Shown here: in pieces, positions 19,981 through 29,388 of the stretch
Layout of the letters: the number at the start of each line of letters is the position of its first letter
How positions within the stretch are numbered: position 1 is the first letter of the stretch
Assembly (NCBI GenBank): GCA_963784195.1
Contig: CAWARA010000020.1
Location: forward strand, 992,001 to 1,056,000
DNA: 64,000 nt
Direction: 5' to 3'
Source of the DNA: CAVQAH01 sp963784195
GTDB taxonomy: Bacteria; Acidobacteriota; Vicinamibacteria; Vicinamibacterales; 2-12-FULL-66-21
The notes under the pieces: model-generated
Database searches by the model: none
Told to the model about the DNA's origin: nothing
The model's input: the letters and a program-made list of their open reading frames with translations, nothing else
Translations under genes and position numbers: made by a program

Positions 19981-19992
19981 CGGCGCATTTTC

Positions 19993-21895
19993 ATGCCGAC
20001 CAACGCTCGGGTGGCTGATGCTCCGCTCGCCGAGTTCACGGTCAAGGCGGTCGTCGCCGGGGTGGTCCTCGGGATCATCTTCGGCGCGGCCAACGCCTAC
20101 CTCGGGCTGAGGGTCGGCCTCACCGTTTCGGCTTCCATCCCCGCCGCGGTCATGACCGTCGCGCTCTTCCGGTTGTTCCGCGCGCGCGGCACGATCCTCG
20201 AAGCCAATCTTTCTCAGACGATCGGCTCGGCCTCGACATCGCTGGCCAGCGGGACGATCTTCACGATCCCGGCGCTGTTCATGTGGAACATGGCGCCACC
20301 GTACCTGCAGGTGGTAGTCCTCGCCTATCTCGGCGCCATTCTCGGCCTCGCCGCGATGATTCCCCTGCGGCGGTTGCTGATCGTGCAGAGTCACGACGAG
20401 CTGCCCTTTCCCGAAGGCAAGGCGTGCGCCGAAGTGCTGCGCGCCACGGTGGGAGGATCATCCGCGAGTGCGTGGATCTTCCGGGGCATTGCGCTCGGCG
20501 CTGCCGTCAAGCTCGCGGTCTCGCTCCTGTTTCTGACACCCGGCAACGTGCACGCGCTGTTGCCGGTCGTCCCCAAGGCGGAGCTGGCGCTCGAACTCGC
20601 GCCCGCTCTCCTCGGCGTGGGCTTCATCCTTGGCTACAAGCAGTCCGGCGTGCTCGTCGCCGGATCGCTCCTCTCGGCAGTCGTGCTGACGCCCATCATT
20701 GCGCTCACCGGCGCGGCGCTGGTCGCGCCACTCGCGCCCGAGCCCACGAGGCTCGTGGCCGACATGACGGCGAACGAGATCTGGGCCCGTTACGTGCGCT
20801 ACGTCGGTGCCGGCGCCGTTGCGGCCGGCGGCATCATCACCGTGCTGCGCGCACTGCCGACGATGGCCGGCGCTTTTCTGGCGGTGACGCATGGGATGAC
20901 GCGCCGCGGTTCGCAAGCTCGATGCCGCGCGGACGCCGGATACGGATCGCGATCTGCCTCCCCTCTTCGTCATCGGCGCCATCGTGCTCGTCGTCGCCAT
21001 TCCTGCGCTCGTGCCTGGCGTCTTCGCCGGAAATATGAGCCCGCTTCAGCGCGCGGTGTGCGCGGCCGGCGTTGGACTCTTCGGCGTGCTCTTCGTCGCC
21101 GTCGCCGCCCGTATCGTCGGTATCGTCGGCGTATCGTCGCAGCCGACCTCAGGAATCACGCTGATCACGCTGCTCGGTGTCGCGTCGATTTTCGCGGCTG
21201 CCGGGTGGACCGACCCAGCTGCGCGCGCAGCGGTTCTGACCGTCGGAACAATCGTGGCGGTTGCCGCTTCGAAGGCCGGAGACATCTCGCAGGATCTGAA
21301 GACCGGTTATCTCGTCGGTGCGACCCCGGCGCGGCAACAGTTCGGCCAGCTCATCGGCGCGTCTTTCGCCTGTTGGGCCGTGGCCGGAACCGTGATCCTG
21401 CTCGGCTCGGTCTACACGTTCGGTTCGCGTGACATCCCGGCGCCGCAGGCGACGCTGATGAAAACAATCATCGAAGGCGTGCTCGCCGGGGCGTTGCCGT
21501 GGGGCCTCGTGCTGTCGGGTGCGGGACTCTCGATCGTGGCGCTGCTGTGCAGCGTGTCGCCGCTGGCCTTTGCGATCGGCGTCTACCTGCCGCTCGCAAC
21601 CATGGCCGCCATTTTCCTGGGCGGGTGCGTACGGGCGCTGACCGAGCGCGGAGGCAAGCGGGACGAGACTGCGGCAGGCGTCGACCCAGGCATTCTCGCG
21701 GCGTCAGGGCTCGTCGCGGGTGAAGGCCTCGCGGGCGTCCTGGTTGCGGGACTCGTTGCCGCGCAGCTCGTGCCGCGAAGCATGAATCCGCGGCTCTCAG
21801 GCACGCCGGGCGATATCGCTGTCCTGGCAATGCTTGCGATCGTTTGTCTATTCCTCTATCGCGCTGCGCGAAGCCAGGCGCAGCCGTCCCAGTAG
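19993..21895 (+). CDS. OPT-family oligopeptide or metal-chelate transporter (one frameshift)
   Basis: This is a transporter of about 635 residues with a frame change near 20910. The first half has about eight hydrophobic segments and the OPT signatures AYLGLRVGLTVSASIPAAV and SQTIGSASTSLASG; HDELPFPEGKACAEVL follows. The second half carries KAGDISQDLKTGYLVGATP, a hallmark of the family, and further helices. OPT proteins import small peptides or metal chelates using the proton gradient. Both sides align to one continuous protein (VRKLDAARTPDTDRD bridges the break in the second frame), so I treat it as one gene. It follows the metallo-beta-lactamase gene by 12 bases; peptide uptake next to a periplasmic hydrolase is a plausible but unproved link. 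Confidence 0.88.
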
Positions 21896-21958
21896 CCGTC
21901 GCCTTCACATCTGGCGTCAGACGATGACTCGGTGAAATGATCGTGCGCGTAGTCAGCT

Positions 21959-23809
21959 ATGACCACAAGGGGGTGGACGAACGATAGCGGGCCGCTCGTC
22001 GGCATGGGCTGCATGCGCCTCTCGACCGATCCGGATCGGGACGACGCGCGCGCAGCCGGCGTCCTGCACGCCGCGTTTGATGCCGGGATCAATTTCCTCG
22101 ATACCTCGGATGCGTACTGCCGGGACGACTCGGAGACAGGCCACAACGAGCGGCTCATTGCGCGTGCACTCTCATCGTGGACGGGCGATCGTTCGCGAAT
22201 CGTCGTTGCAACCAAAGGCGGGCTGACCCGCCCGCAGGGCAACTGGATCCCTGACGGACGCGCAAAGCATCTGATCGAGGCGTGCGAGACCAGCATGCGC
22301 GCGCTCGACGTTGCACGCATCGATCTCTATCAATTACACGCCCCCGATCCTCGAACACCATTCGCGACGACCATTCGCGCGCTGGACGCTCTGAGGCGCG
22401 ACGGCCGCATCGAACGGATCGGCCTCTGCAATGTCAACCTTGGACAGATCGAGGAAGCGCGCCGCATCACCGAGATCGCGGCGATCCAGGTCGAGCTGAG
22501 CGTCTGGGACGACGGAAGCATCCTGTCGGGCGTGGCGGGCTACTGTGTGAAGCATGGCCTCCTGCTGATCGCTCACAGGCCGCTCGGTGGCCACAAGAGA
22601 CGGCGGCGCACGCTTTCAGATCCGGCGCTCGCCGCGGTTGCGGCACGGCACGAGGCGTCGCCTGCCGAGATCGCGCTGGCATGGCTCAAAGATCTGTCCT
22701 CCCACGTTCTTCCGATTCCTGGCCCGACGCGCGTGGAGACGGCCCGTTCGGCAGCACGCGCTCAGACGATCCTCTTGACCAACGAAGATCGCGATCGGCT
22801 GGACGAGCGGTTCCCCGCGGGTCGGACGCTTCGTCTGGGCGAGCCCCGCGCACTCACTCCGCTCCGTACTGACGGCGAGGTCGTGCTCGTGATGGGTCTG
22901 CCTGGCGCCGGCAAGAGCACGTTCGCACGGACGCTCGTGGCCGACGGATACCATCGGTTGAACCGCGACGAGGCAGGCGGATCGCTCGCCGATTTGCTGC
23001 CAGCTCTCGATCGCTCCATCGCCTCCGGCATCACTCGCATCGTCGTCGACAACACCTATGTGTCGCGGAGGGCGCGAGCGAGTGTCGTCGGCGCCGCACA
23101 TGCGCGCGGCCTGCCGGTTCGTTGCGTCTGGCTGTCGACCAGCATCGAAGAGGCGCAGATCAATGCGGTGCAACGCATGCTGTCGCGGTACGGAAGGCTG
23201 CTGACGCCAGAGGAAATGCGCACGGTGACCAGGCGGGACGTGTCGGCGTTTGGTCCAGGCGTGCAGTTTCGCTATCAGCGGGACCTCGAGCCGCCAGGCT
23301 CGGACGAAGGATTCGCCCACATCGATGTCGTGCGCTTCCATCGCGTGCGCGATCCCGTTTACTCGAACAAAGCGCTGATCGTGTGGTGCGATGGCGTGCT
23401 GATGCGCAGCCGGTCCGGACATCGAGCGCCGCGCGCCGAGAATGACGTCGAGATCATCGAGCATCGTGCGGAGAAGCTCCGCCGCTTTCAGGACGAGGGC
23501 TGGACGTTGCTTGGCCTGTCGTGGCAGCCGGAGATATCCGCAGAAACGATCGATGCGCAGCAGGTAGCGGCGGTGTTCGCGCGACTGCGCGAGCTCACCG
23601 GACTGGCGATCGAGATTGAGTACTGCCCGCATGCTGCTGGACCACCGGCATGCTGGTGCCGCAAGCCGCTACCGGGACTCGGCGTCGTTTTCATCGAACG
23701 TCACAAGCTCGATCCATCGCAGTGCATATATATCGGCAACGGTGTACAAGACCCTGGTTTTGCGCGTCGCCTCGGATTCCAGTACAACGACGCGACAACG
23801 TTTTTGTAA
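21959..23809 (+). CDS. Aldo/keto reductase - PNK-like P-loop kinase - HAD-like triple-domain protein
   Basis: This 616-residue protein appears to join three enzymes. Residues 1-290 are an aldo/keto reductase with the expected tetrad D48, Y53, K86 and H127 (the last in YQLHAPD). Residues 305-460 are a P-loop kinase of the T4 polynucleotide-kinase type: Walker A GLPGAGKS (313-320), HRLNRDE and a VDNTYVSRR segment. Residues 470-616 resemble HisB/GmhB HAD phosphatases, with the zinc-loop pattern C556-P-H558 and C565-W-C567-RKPLPG. However, motif I reads VWCDGVL, so the first Asp (nucleophile) is Trp476, and the GDxxxD motif reads GNGVQD. The HAD part is therefore probably inactive or non-standard. 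No frameshift is needed for this reading. Substrate unknown; cytoplasmic. Confidence 0.85.
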   Translation: MTTRGWTNDSGPLVGMGCMRLSTDPDRDDARAAGVLHAAFDAGINFLDTSDAYCRDDSETGHNERLIARALSSWTGDRSRIVVATKGGLTRPQGNWIPDGRAKHLIEACETSMRALDVARIDLYQLHAPDPRTPFATTIRALDALRRDGRIERIGLCNVNLGQIEEARRITEIAAIQVELSVWDDGSILSGVAGYCVKHGLLLIAHRPLGGHKRRRRTLSDPALAAVAARHEASPAEIALAWLKDLSSHVLPIPGPTRVETARSAARAQTILLTNEDRDRLDERFPAGRTLRLGEPRALTPLRTDGEVVLVMGLPGAGKSTFARTLVADGYHRLNRDEAGGSLADLLPALDRSIASGITRIVVDNTYVSRRARASVVGAAHARGLPVRCVWLSTSIEEAQINAVQRMLSRYGRLLTPEEMRTVTRRDVSAFGPGVQFRYQRDLEPPGSDEGFAHIDVVRFHRVRDPVYSNKALIVWCDGVLMRSRSGHRAPRAENDVEIIEHRAEKLRRFQDEGWTLLGLSWQPEISAETIDAQQVAAVFARLRELTGLAIEIEYCPHAAGPPACWCRKPLPGLGVVFIERHKLDPSQCIYIGNGVQDPGFARRLGFQYNDATTFL

Positions 23810-23886
23810 TTGCGTCGAGACTTGCGAAAAAAGTCGACGAAGAGAGGCTTAAGGATGAGATGGCAACCGCGCGCAATGGTGTATAG

Positions 23887-25021
23887 ATGAGGGGACTCAC
23901 GAACCGAATCGGGTCCGCCATGCAACCGGGTTTTCGCACACTCGCGCGCGCCAGACGACCGGACGCGTTGGAAACGCTGTTCGCCGACGAAACGGCTGTC
24001 GCACCACCGCGGCCGGACGCGCCACAAGCCCCTCGTCCAATCGAGGTTGTCGCGCCTCGTCCAATCGACGACCTCGATCTGCAACTCTTCGCTGAGGAAC
24101 GTGTCTCGCCACCAAGGCCTTCGCGTCGTGTCAGTTGGCCCACGATCTCGGGATCGTCACCGTATGTCGTCGCACTGCTCGTCGCGCTGTTCACCGTTGC
24201 GTCGCCGTTGCTTCTATCGCAGCGGACGGAGCCAGAACGTTCAGATCCGCTGACGGTCGTTGCACAACAGGCGAGTGGCGTCGCACCCTCGATACCGGAC
24301 CTGCCGGTGGCCACGACGTCCGAGGCGATCGTCGAGCCGTCTGCACCGCCACCGTCCGCGCCGAGCGCTGCGCCGGCTGCCCGGAGTTCGACATCGCGCC
24401 CGCCGGCCAAGCCGGCAGCGGAGAAACCCGTCGCAACGAAGCCCGTAGCATCGAAGCCAGCAACGCCGCCACCATTTCGCGAACCCAATCGCGCGCCACT
24501 CACGAGCACGCCGACGAAGTCGCTGGCATCCGTGCCGGCTGCCGCCGCAGCCGGCGGCCGTGATACCGGTCTTACAGCCGGCAACGAGGTCGGTGGAAAC
24601 GCTGGGCACGCTGCCCGTCTCGCTCGTGGCGCCGCCGGCTCCGCCTCCTCCCGCCGTGGATGCGCGGCCTCGGGGACCTGTAGCGGAGGGGATTGACGAA
24701 CGGGCGGGCGTGCTTGCGACGCTTCGGCGATACGAGGCGGCCTACAGCGCGCTCGATGCGCGCGCCGTAAGAACAGTGTGGCCGTCGGTCAACCAGGGCG
24801 CCTTGAGCCGCGCGTTCGAGAGTCTGGCGGTGCAGAACATCCGACTGGGCAACTGCGCGGTGACCGTCCGCGCGCCGACAGCTCGCGCCATCTGCGCCGG
24901 CACCGCGACATGGGTTCCGCGGATTGGTGGCGGGAAACCGCGCGAGGATCGACGCACGTGGACCTTCTCGCTGGCGCAACGCGATCAGTCGTGGTCAATC
25001 GTCAGCGCAGAAATGCGGTGA
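23887..25021 (+). CDS. Single-pass membrane protein with Pro/Ala-rich linker and NTF2-like C-terminal domain (one frameshift)
   Basis: This protein of about 377 residues joins two conserved frames with a shift near 24540-24560. It has a cytoplasmic N-terminus (about 95 residues, with a repeated Pro-Ile-Glu/Asp pattern), one membrane helix (YVVALLVALFTVASPLLL), a long linker rich in Pro, Ala, Ser and Lys, and a C-terminal domain of about 110 residues beginning VLATLRRYEAAYSALDARAV. That domain resembles the SnoaL/NTF2-like modules found on the outside of many acidobacterial Ser/Thr kinases, but no kinase domain is present. The topology should be N-in, C-out. The start is ATG 23887. I do not know its function; it may be a sensory or wall-associated anchor. 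Confidence 0.65.
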
Positions 25022-25046
25022 GCTGACAGCCGCCTGCCGTCAGCGC

Positions 25047-27551
25047 TCATTCATATCGCAACGCCAGAATCGGATCGATTCGGCTCGCCCTGTGTGCGGG
25101 GATGAGCCCTGCTGCCGCCGAGACCACCGTCAACACCAGCATTGTCCAGCCCGCGATCCAGGGATCGTGCGGTTCAATGCCGTACAGCTGCGTGGACACG
25201 AACTGCCCGAGCGCGAGCGCGGACGGAATGCCAACGGCGAGGCCAATGGCGAGCAGCACGAGTACTTCCCGCATCACCAGCCAGATCACGAGTCCAGGCT
25301 GTGCGCCGAGCGCCAACCTGATTCCCAGCTCCTTCTTGCGGCGCGCCACGACGAAAGCCATCACGCCGTAGAGACCGATGGACGCCAGCACGGTCGCCAG
25401 GAGCCCGAAGCCGGCGGACAGCAGGGCGATCAGGCGATCGGTCAGCAGCGTTTCGTCGAGTTGTGACTCGAGCGTCTTCAGCTGGTAGACAGGCATCGCC
25501 GAGTCGAGCTGACGAACCTCGTTGCGGATCGTGTTGTAGGACGCGGATGACGAGGTCAGCGTCCGGACGTAGAACGCCACACCGCGGCGGCCCCAGTTGG
25601 GCACGAAGACCTGGCGGCGAACACCCTCACGCGGACCTTCGTAGAGCGAGTCCGCCACCACGCCGACGATCTCGATCGTCAACTTCGTGTTCGGGCCGCC
25701 GCCCCATCCGAGCCGCTTGCCGATTGCGCTGTTGCCCTTGAAGAAATGCTCCGCGAACCGCCGGTTGACGATCGCGACGGTCGCCTGTTCTTTGAGGTCC
25801 ATCTGGGTGAAATCGCGGCCTTCGAGGAACGGGATCTTCATCGTCTCGAAGTATCCGGGCGAGAGCGAGTTCATGAACGCCTGCATGTCCTCGCCGTCGG
25901 CCGCGCGGTGACCCTCCACCGACATGCTGCTGTCCCATTCGCTGCCCGACAGAATCGGCACGGCGGCCAGCGCAGCAGACTTCACGCCGGGCGACGAGCG
26001 CAGGCGGGCGAGCAATGCGTCGTAGAACTGGACCGTTCGCTGCTCGGTGTAGCCGCTCAGGTCCGGCGACAACTGGAACGTCACCAGGTTGTCGAGCTCC
26101 ACACCGGTGTCGGTGGTCCGCAGGTTCTGCAGGCTGCGGACGAACAGGCCGGCGCCGAACAGAAGCAGGAAGCTCAGCGCCACCTGCAACGTGACCAGGC
26201 CTTTTCGCAGGAACAGCGATCCCGTTCCGCCGGCGATCGACCCGACGGTGTCTTTCAATGTCGTCCACGGATCGGGCCGGCTCGCGCGCAGCGCTGGCAA
26301 CAGGCCGAAGATGATGCCGGTCGCGAACGTGAGCACGAGCGTGAAGGACAGGATCCGCAGGTCAGGACGGGCACTTATCAGGAGTGGGGAGCCTTCGACG
26401 GGAATCAGCGCCAGCAATCCTCGGGTCAGGACCATCGAGATCGCGAGGCCGGCCACACCGCCGATGAACGACAGCACCAGGCTCTCGACGAGCAACTGCC
26501 GAACGAGCTGCCGGCGTGATGCGCCGAGCGACAGACGTACTGCGATCTCTCTCTGACGCAAGAATCCGCGCGCGATCAGCAGGTTCGCAACGTTTGCGCA
26601 GGCGATGAGCAGCACCAGGCCGACCATGCACATCAACACGACCAGCGCAGTCGAGAAATCGTTGCGGATGCCGGAAAAACCCATCGCGGCTCCGGTGACG
26701 AGCAAGCGGCCCTTCATGAACTGCTCGCGTGAGTAGGCGGACCAGTCTTTCGCCGCGGGCAGCGTCATTTCGTGCGCGCGAATCTGTGTGAAGAGACCCT
26801 GCAGGGGGGCTTGTGCAGACTCGACGGTGTACCCGGGCTTGAGACGGCCGAACACCTGGATCCAGCGTGCGCGGCGATCGTCCATGCGCAGCCAGGTCCA
26901 GTCCGGCGCCATCATCGGCTTCATCTGCACCGGCACGCGAATCTGCGGCGATTGCGCCGGATCGATTCCAGCGAAGCCCTGTGCCGAGACGCCGACGATC
27001 GTCATCGGAAAGTTGTTGACGAGGATCTTCTTGCCGACGACGCCAGGATCCCTGGCGAACCGGCTGACCCAGTAGTCGTACCCGAGCACCACCACTGGAT
27101 GCCCCTGATACGTCTGGTCGTCTTCCTGAGAGTTGAACACACGGCCGATGGCCGGCTTCACTCCGAGCATCGTGAAGAAGTTGCCGGACACCATCTCGGC
27201 CTGCACGCGCTCCGTCTGGTTGTCGACGCTCACCGACGCTTCGATGAGGCGGCGGCACAGCACCTCGGACAGCGGCTCCGCCCGCTGCTGATAGTCCTGA
27301 TAGATGGGATAGGAGTGCATCCGCATGCCCATGTTGCTGCCGTTGTGCGGGCCCTGCTGGTAGAGCATCACGAGCTGCTCAGGTGCAGCCACAGGCAGCT
27401 TGCGCAGCAGGATCTGGTCGATCAGCGTGAATATCGCGGTATTGGCCCCGATGCCGAGCGCCAGCGACAGAATCGCGACGCTGGCAAACAACGGGTTGCG
27501 GCGAAGACCACGCAAGGCAAGGCGGAGATCGGATGTCGAATTCATGTTCAT
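25047..27551 (-). CDS. ADOP-family permease, short architecture, intact
   Basis: This is an unbroken 834-residue permease of the MacB/FtsX type. The start is ATG 27551 (MNMNSTSDLRLALRGLRRNPLF). The layout is helix 1 with GIGANTAIFT, an extracytoplasmic core domain, helices with ACANVANLLIARGFLRQREIAVR split over about 26520-26640, a second helix with QVALSFLLLFGAGLFVRSL, a second core domain, and a final three-helix bundle ending in HRASRIDPILALRYE. This duplicated plan is the ADOP hallmark. There is no cytoplasmic prefix, PadR neighbour or ATPase neighbour. It is convergent with the membrane protein gene, 25 bases apart. Its transport role is unknown. Confidence 0.92.
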   Translation of the reverse strand: MNMNSTSDLRLALRGLRRNPLFASVAILSLALGIGANTAIFTLIDQILLRKLPVAAPEQLVMLYQQGPHNGSNMGMRMHSYPIYQDYQQRAEPLSEVLCRRLIEASVSVDNQTERVQAEMVSGNFFTMLGVKPAIGRVFNSQEDDQTYQGHPVVVLGYDYWVSRFARDPGVVGKKILVNNFPMTIVGVSAQGFAGIDPAQSPQIRVPVQMKPMMAPDWTWLRMDDRRARWIQVFGRLKPGYTVESAQAPLQGLFTQIRAHEMTLPAAKDWSAYSREQFMKGRLLVTGAAMGFSGIRNDFSTALVVLMCMVGLVLLIACANVANLLIARGFLRQREIAVRLSLGASRRQLVRQLLVESLVLSFIGGVAGLAISMVLTRGLLALIPVEGSPLLISARPDLRILSFTLVLTFATGIIFGLLPALRASRPDPWTTLKDTVGSIAGGTGSLFLRKGLVTLQVALSFLLLFGAGLFVRSLQNLRTTDTGVELDNLVTFQLSPDLSGYTEQRTVQFYDALLARLRSSPGVKSAALAAVPILSGSEWDSSMSVEGHRAADGEDMQAFMNSLSPGYFETMKIPFLEGRDFTQMDLKEQATVAIVNRRFAEHFFKGNSAIGKRLGWGGGPNTKLTIEIVGVVADSLYEGPREGVRRQVFVPNWGRRGVAFYVRTLTSSSASYNTIRNEVRQLDSAMPVYQLKTLESQLDETLLTDRLIALLSAGFGLLATVLASIGLYGVMAFVVARRKKELGIRLALGAQPGLVIWLVMREVLVLLAIGLAVGIPSALALGQFVSTQLYGIEPHDPWIAGWTMLVLTVVSAAAGLIPAHRASRIDPILALRYE

Positions 27552-27593
27552 TGTTGGACGGACAGAAGTGCTCGTAGGTTGCTTAGGGGAGAA

Positions 27594-27667
27594 ACGTGCG
27601 ACGTGAGGTGGCGACGTGCCTCACGTGCCACGTGCGACGGGCACACGTGCGACGATGCGACGTGGCG
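27594..27667. repeat. Tract of degenerate CACGTGCGACG-like units
   Basis: This 74-base stretch repeats variants of ACGTGCGACG and CACGTG in both orientations, with several short palindromes. It lies upstream of the ADOP start (27551) and downstream of the CHRD gene end (27758), both on the minus strand. It could affect termination or expression of the permease gene. Apart from this tract and the terminator at 27718-27747, the 206-base gap shows nothing I recognise. Confidence 0.5.
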
Positions 27668-27717
27668 GCCGGTGCTCAGTGCGATTAGATGGGGAGAGGA
27701 CGAAGGACCAGGAAGGG

Positions 27718-27747
27718 TGACAGGGCCAACCACAGTTGGCCCTGTCA
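27718..27747 (-). terminator. Strong stem-loop after the CHRD/PEP-CTERM gene
   Basis: A perfect 13-bp inverted repeat (27718-27730 with 27735-27747) with a CACA loop lies 10 bases past the stop codon of the minus-strand CHRD gene. The stem is stable, but no clear T run follows, so it may work as a 3' end-stabilising hairpin or a factor-assisted terminator. Confidence 0.65.
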
Positions 27748-27757
27748 TGGACTGCGA

Positions 27758-28374
27758 TCAGTGGCCGGCGGATTTCCTGCGCAGGCCGAAGCAGGCGACC
27801 CCGATCCCGAGCAGCGCGAGCGTCGCAGGTTCGGGAACTTGAGTATATCTGGCCCCGGATCTCGCCACCACCAAACTGAGTAGTGTGGAAATTGATGTAG
27901 GACAAGCCGCCCAGAATACTCGGCAACTGAGTGGCCAGCTTCGTATTCTGCCCTTCGAGCGCATCCCACGTTCCAGTAACCATCCCGCCGACTCCGTTCG
28001 CGAACGGTGTGACGACAACGTTGTTGGGATTGTTGTCGTTGAACGGTGAGCCAATGAAGCCCCAGACCACGCCAGCGTTGGTGCCTGGGCCACCAGTCGC
28101 CCCGAGCATGGATGTGTGCGTTAGCAGATTGTCCAGCCGTGTCGGGCGTCTGAGAACCCGTGAAGTCGAGGCCGAAGATTGTGGCCTCGAACGTCAGCGC
28201 CGTTTGCGCGTCGTTCAAAACGAACGAGGCGAACCCGGTTGCCGTTGACGCGTTCGGCGGATTCTCCTGCGCGCCGGTCAGGGTGGCGGTAAACAGAATC
28301 GGCGCAGCAATCGCCACACGACTCATCGCCACGATCACGAGGGGAACCAAGACAAGAGTCCGGAAGCGGAACAT
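27758..28374 (-). CDS. CHRD-domain protein with PEP-CTERM sorting signal (two frameshifts)
   Basis: Three adjacent frames give one exported protein of about 205 residues, with shifts near 28120 and 27845. The start is ATG 28374, preceded by GGGAGGGG. A signal peptide (FRTLVLVPLVIVAMSRVAIAA) leads into a CHRD domain (LTGAQENPPNASTATGFASF, then GGEIRGQIY), a fold named from chordin and common in secreted bacterial proteins. The C-terminus is VPEPATLALLGIGVACFGLRRK, a textbook PEP-CTERM signal of Val-Pro-Glu-Pro, hydrophobic helix and basic tail. Such proteins are cut and anchored by an exosortase, so the genome should encode one with an exopolysaccharide locus elsewhere. The gene is divergent from the CsgG-like gene. 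Confidence 0.82.
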
Positions 28375-28613
28375 AAGCCCCTCCCCAATCACAAACGCCT
28401 CGCTTATGTGCAAGGCTCGTGAAATCCACTGTGATCCATAGCAAACGCGTGAAAAATTGGCAATACACTAAACGTGTCAAATCAAAAAATTTTGCACATT
28501 TCCTTCTTCGTAAATTCCGGATAGTCGCTCAACGAGAAGACTTCCGACGATCCGATGAGGTCATGAAAACGCGACTTCTGCTAAGCTGAGGTTGCTTCCG
28601 GAGGACAAACACC
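28375..28613. promoter_or_regulatory. Divergent intergenic region, AT-rich core
   Basis: This 239-base gap separates the CHRD gene (minus) from the CsgG-like gene (plus). Its centre (about 28440-28530) is far more AT-rich than its surroundings, as expected for promoters. A perfect TTGACA lies on the minus strand at 28480-28475, but the matching -10 region is weak. A GGAGGA site (28600-28605) eight bases before GTG 28614 supports the CsgG-like start. Confidence 0.4.
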
Positions 28614-29312
28614 GTGCGCACGACTCGCCTGCTCTTGATTCTTTCGCTCCTCGTAATTTCGATTTTCGTTAGTCTGCCGCTTTCCGCTCAGTCCAACCGG
28701 CCAACCATTGCGGTGCTCAACTTCGAATTCGGGTCGGTGCAGCAGTGGTGGAGTGGCAACCAGGACATCGGCACGGGGATCTCCGACATGCTCGTCGACG
28801 AGCTCGTCAACGGCGGCAGCTTCCGAGTGATTGAACGGAAGCAGCTCGATGCGATCATGGCGGAACAGAATCTCGCGCAGAGCGAGCGCGCGGATCCCAG
28901 CGCGAAGACGGTCGCGCAGATCGGCAAGCTGCTCGGCGCGCGGTACATCGTCACTGGATCGGTCACCAAGTTCGGTACCGAAAACAGCAACAAGAGCATC
29001 AGCGGCGGCGGGTGGGGCAGCAAGTATGGCGTCGGCAGCGTTGGCACGGCAAAGGGCAAGGCCAACGTCGCGATCACCACGCGAATCATCGACACCACGA
29101 CCGGCGAGATCATGGCGAGCGCGAAAGGTGAAGGCACGTCGAAGCGGAGCGGGCTGCTCCTCGCAGGCAGCGGAGGCGGCGCCGCGGGCGCCGTGGGCAG
29201 CATCGAGTTCGGCTCATCCGGCTTCCGTGACACGATTCTCGGCGAAGCCACCGAGATCGCCGTCAAGGAAACGGCGGGTAAGCTGGTCGCCGCCAAATCC
29301 CGCTTGCAGTAG
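28614..29312 (+). CDS. CsgG/HfaB-family secreted protein
   Basis: This 232-residue protein starts at GTG 28614 with a good ribosome site. A signal peptide ends at about LPLSAQ. The CsgG-type core is clear: PTIAVLNFEFGS, DIGTGISDMLVDELVNGGSFRVIERKQLDAI split by position near 28830, and GARYIVTGSVTKFG, then RIIDTTTGEIMASAKGEG. CsgG forms an outer-membrane secretion pore for curli, but it is a lipoprotein, whereas this protein has no lipobox Cys. No curli genes are nearby. Stand-alone members are often annotated as curli-assembly or penicillin-binding-protein-activator-like proteins. I infer a periplasmic or outer-membrane protein of unknown role. Confidence 0.85.
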   Translation: MRTTRLLLILSLLVISIFVSLPLSAQSNRPTIAVLNFEFGSVQQWWSGNQDIGTGISDMLVDELVNGGSFRVIERKQLDAIMAEQNLAQSERADPSAKTVAQIGKLLGARYIVTGSVTKFGTENSNKSISGGGWGSKYGVGSVGTAKGKANVAITTRIIDTTTGEIMASAKGEGTSKRSGLLLAGSGGGAAGAVGSIEFGSSGFRDTILGEATEIAVKETAGKLVAAKSRLQ

Positions 29313-29313
29313 A

Positions 29314-29335
29314 CGCGGCTCGACTCGCAGCCGCG
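29314..29335 (+). terminator. Weak stem-loop after the CsgG-like gene
   Basis: A 7-bp GC stem (29314-29320 with 29329-29335) with an 8-base loop starts immediately after the stop codon. There is no T run, so this is only a candidate terminator. Confidence 0.3.
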
Positions 29336-29388
29336 GTTCCATCCTGCACTCGCGATGACCGAGCGCGAACGCGGCGGTCATATCATCA

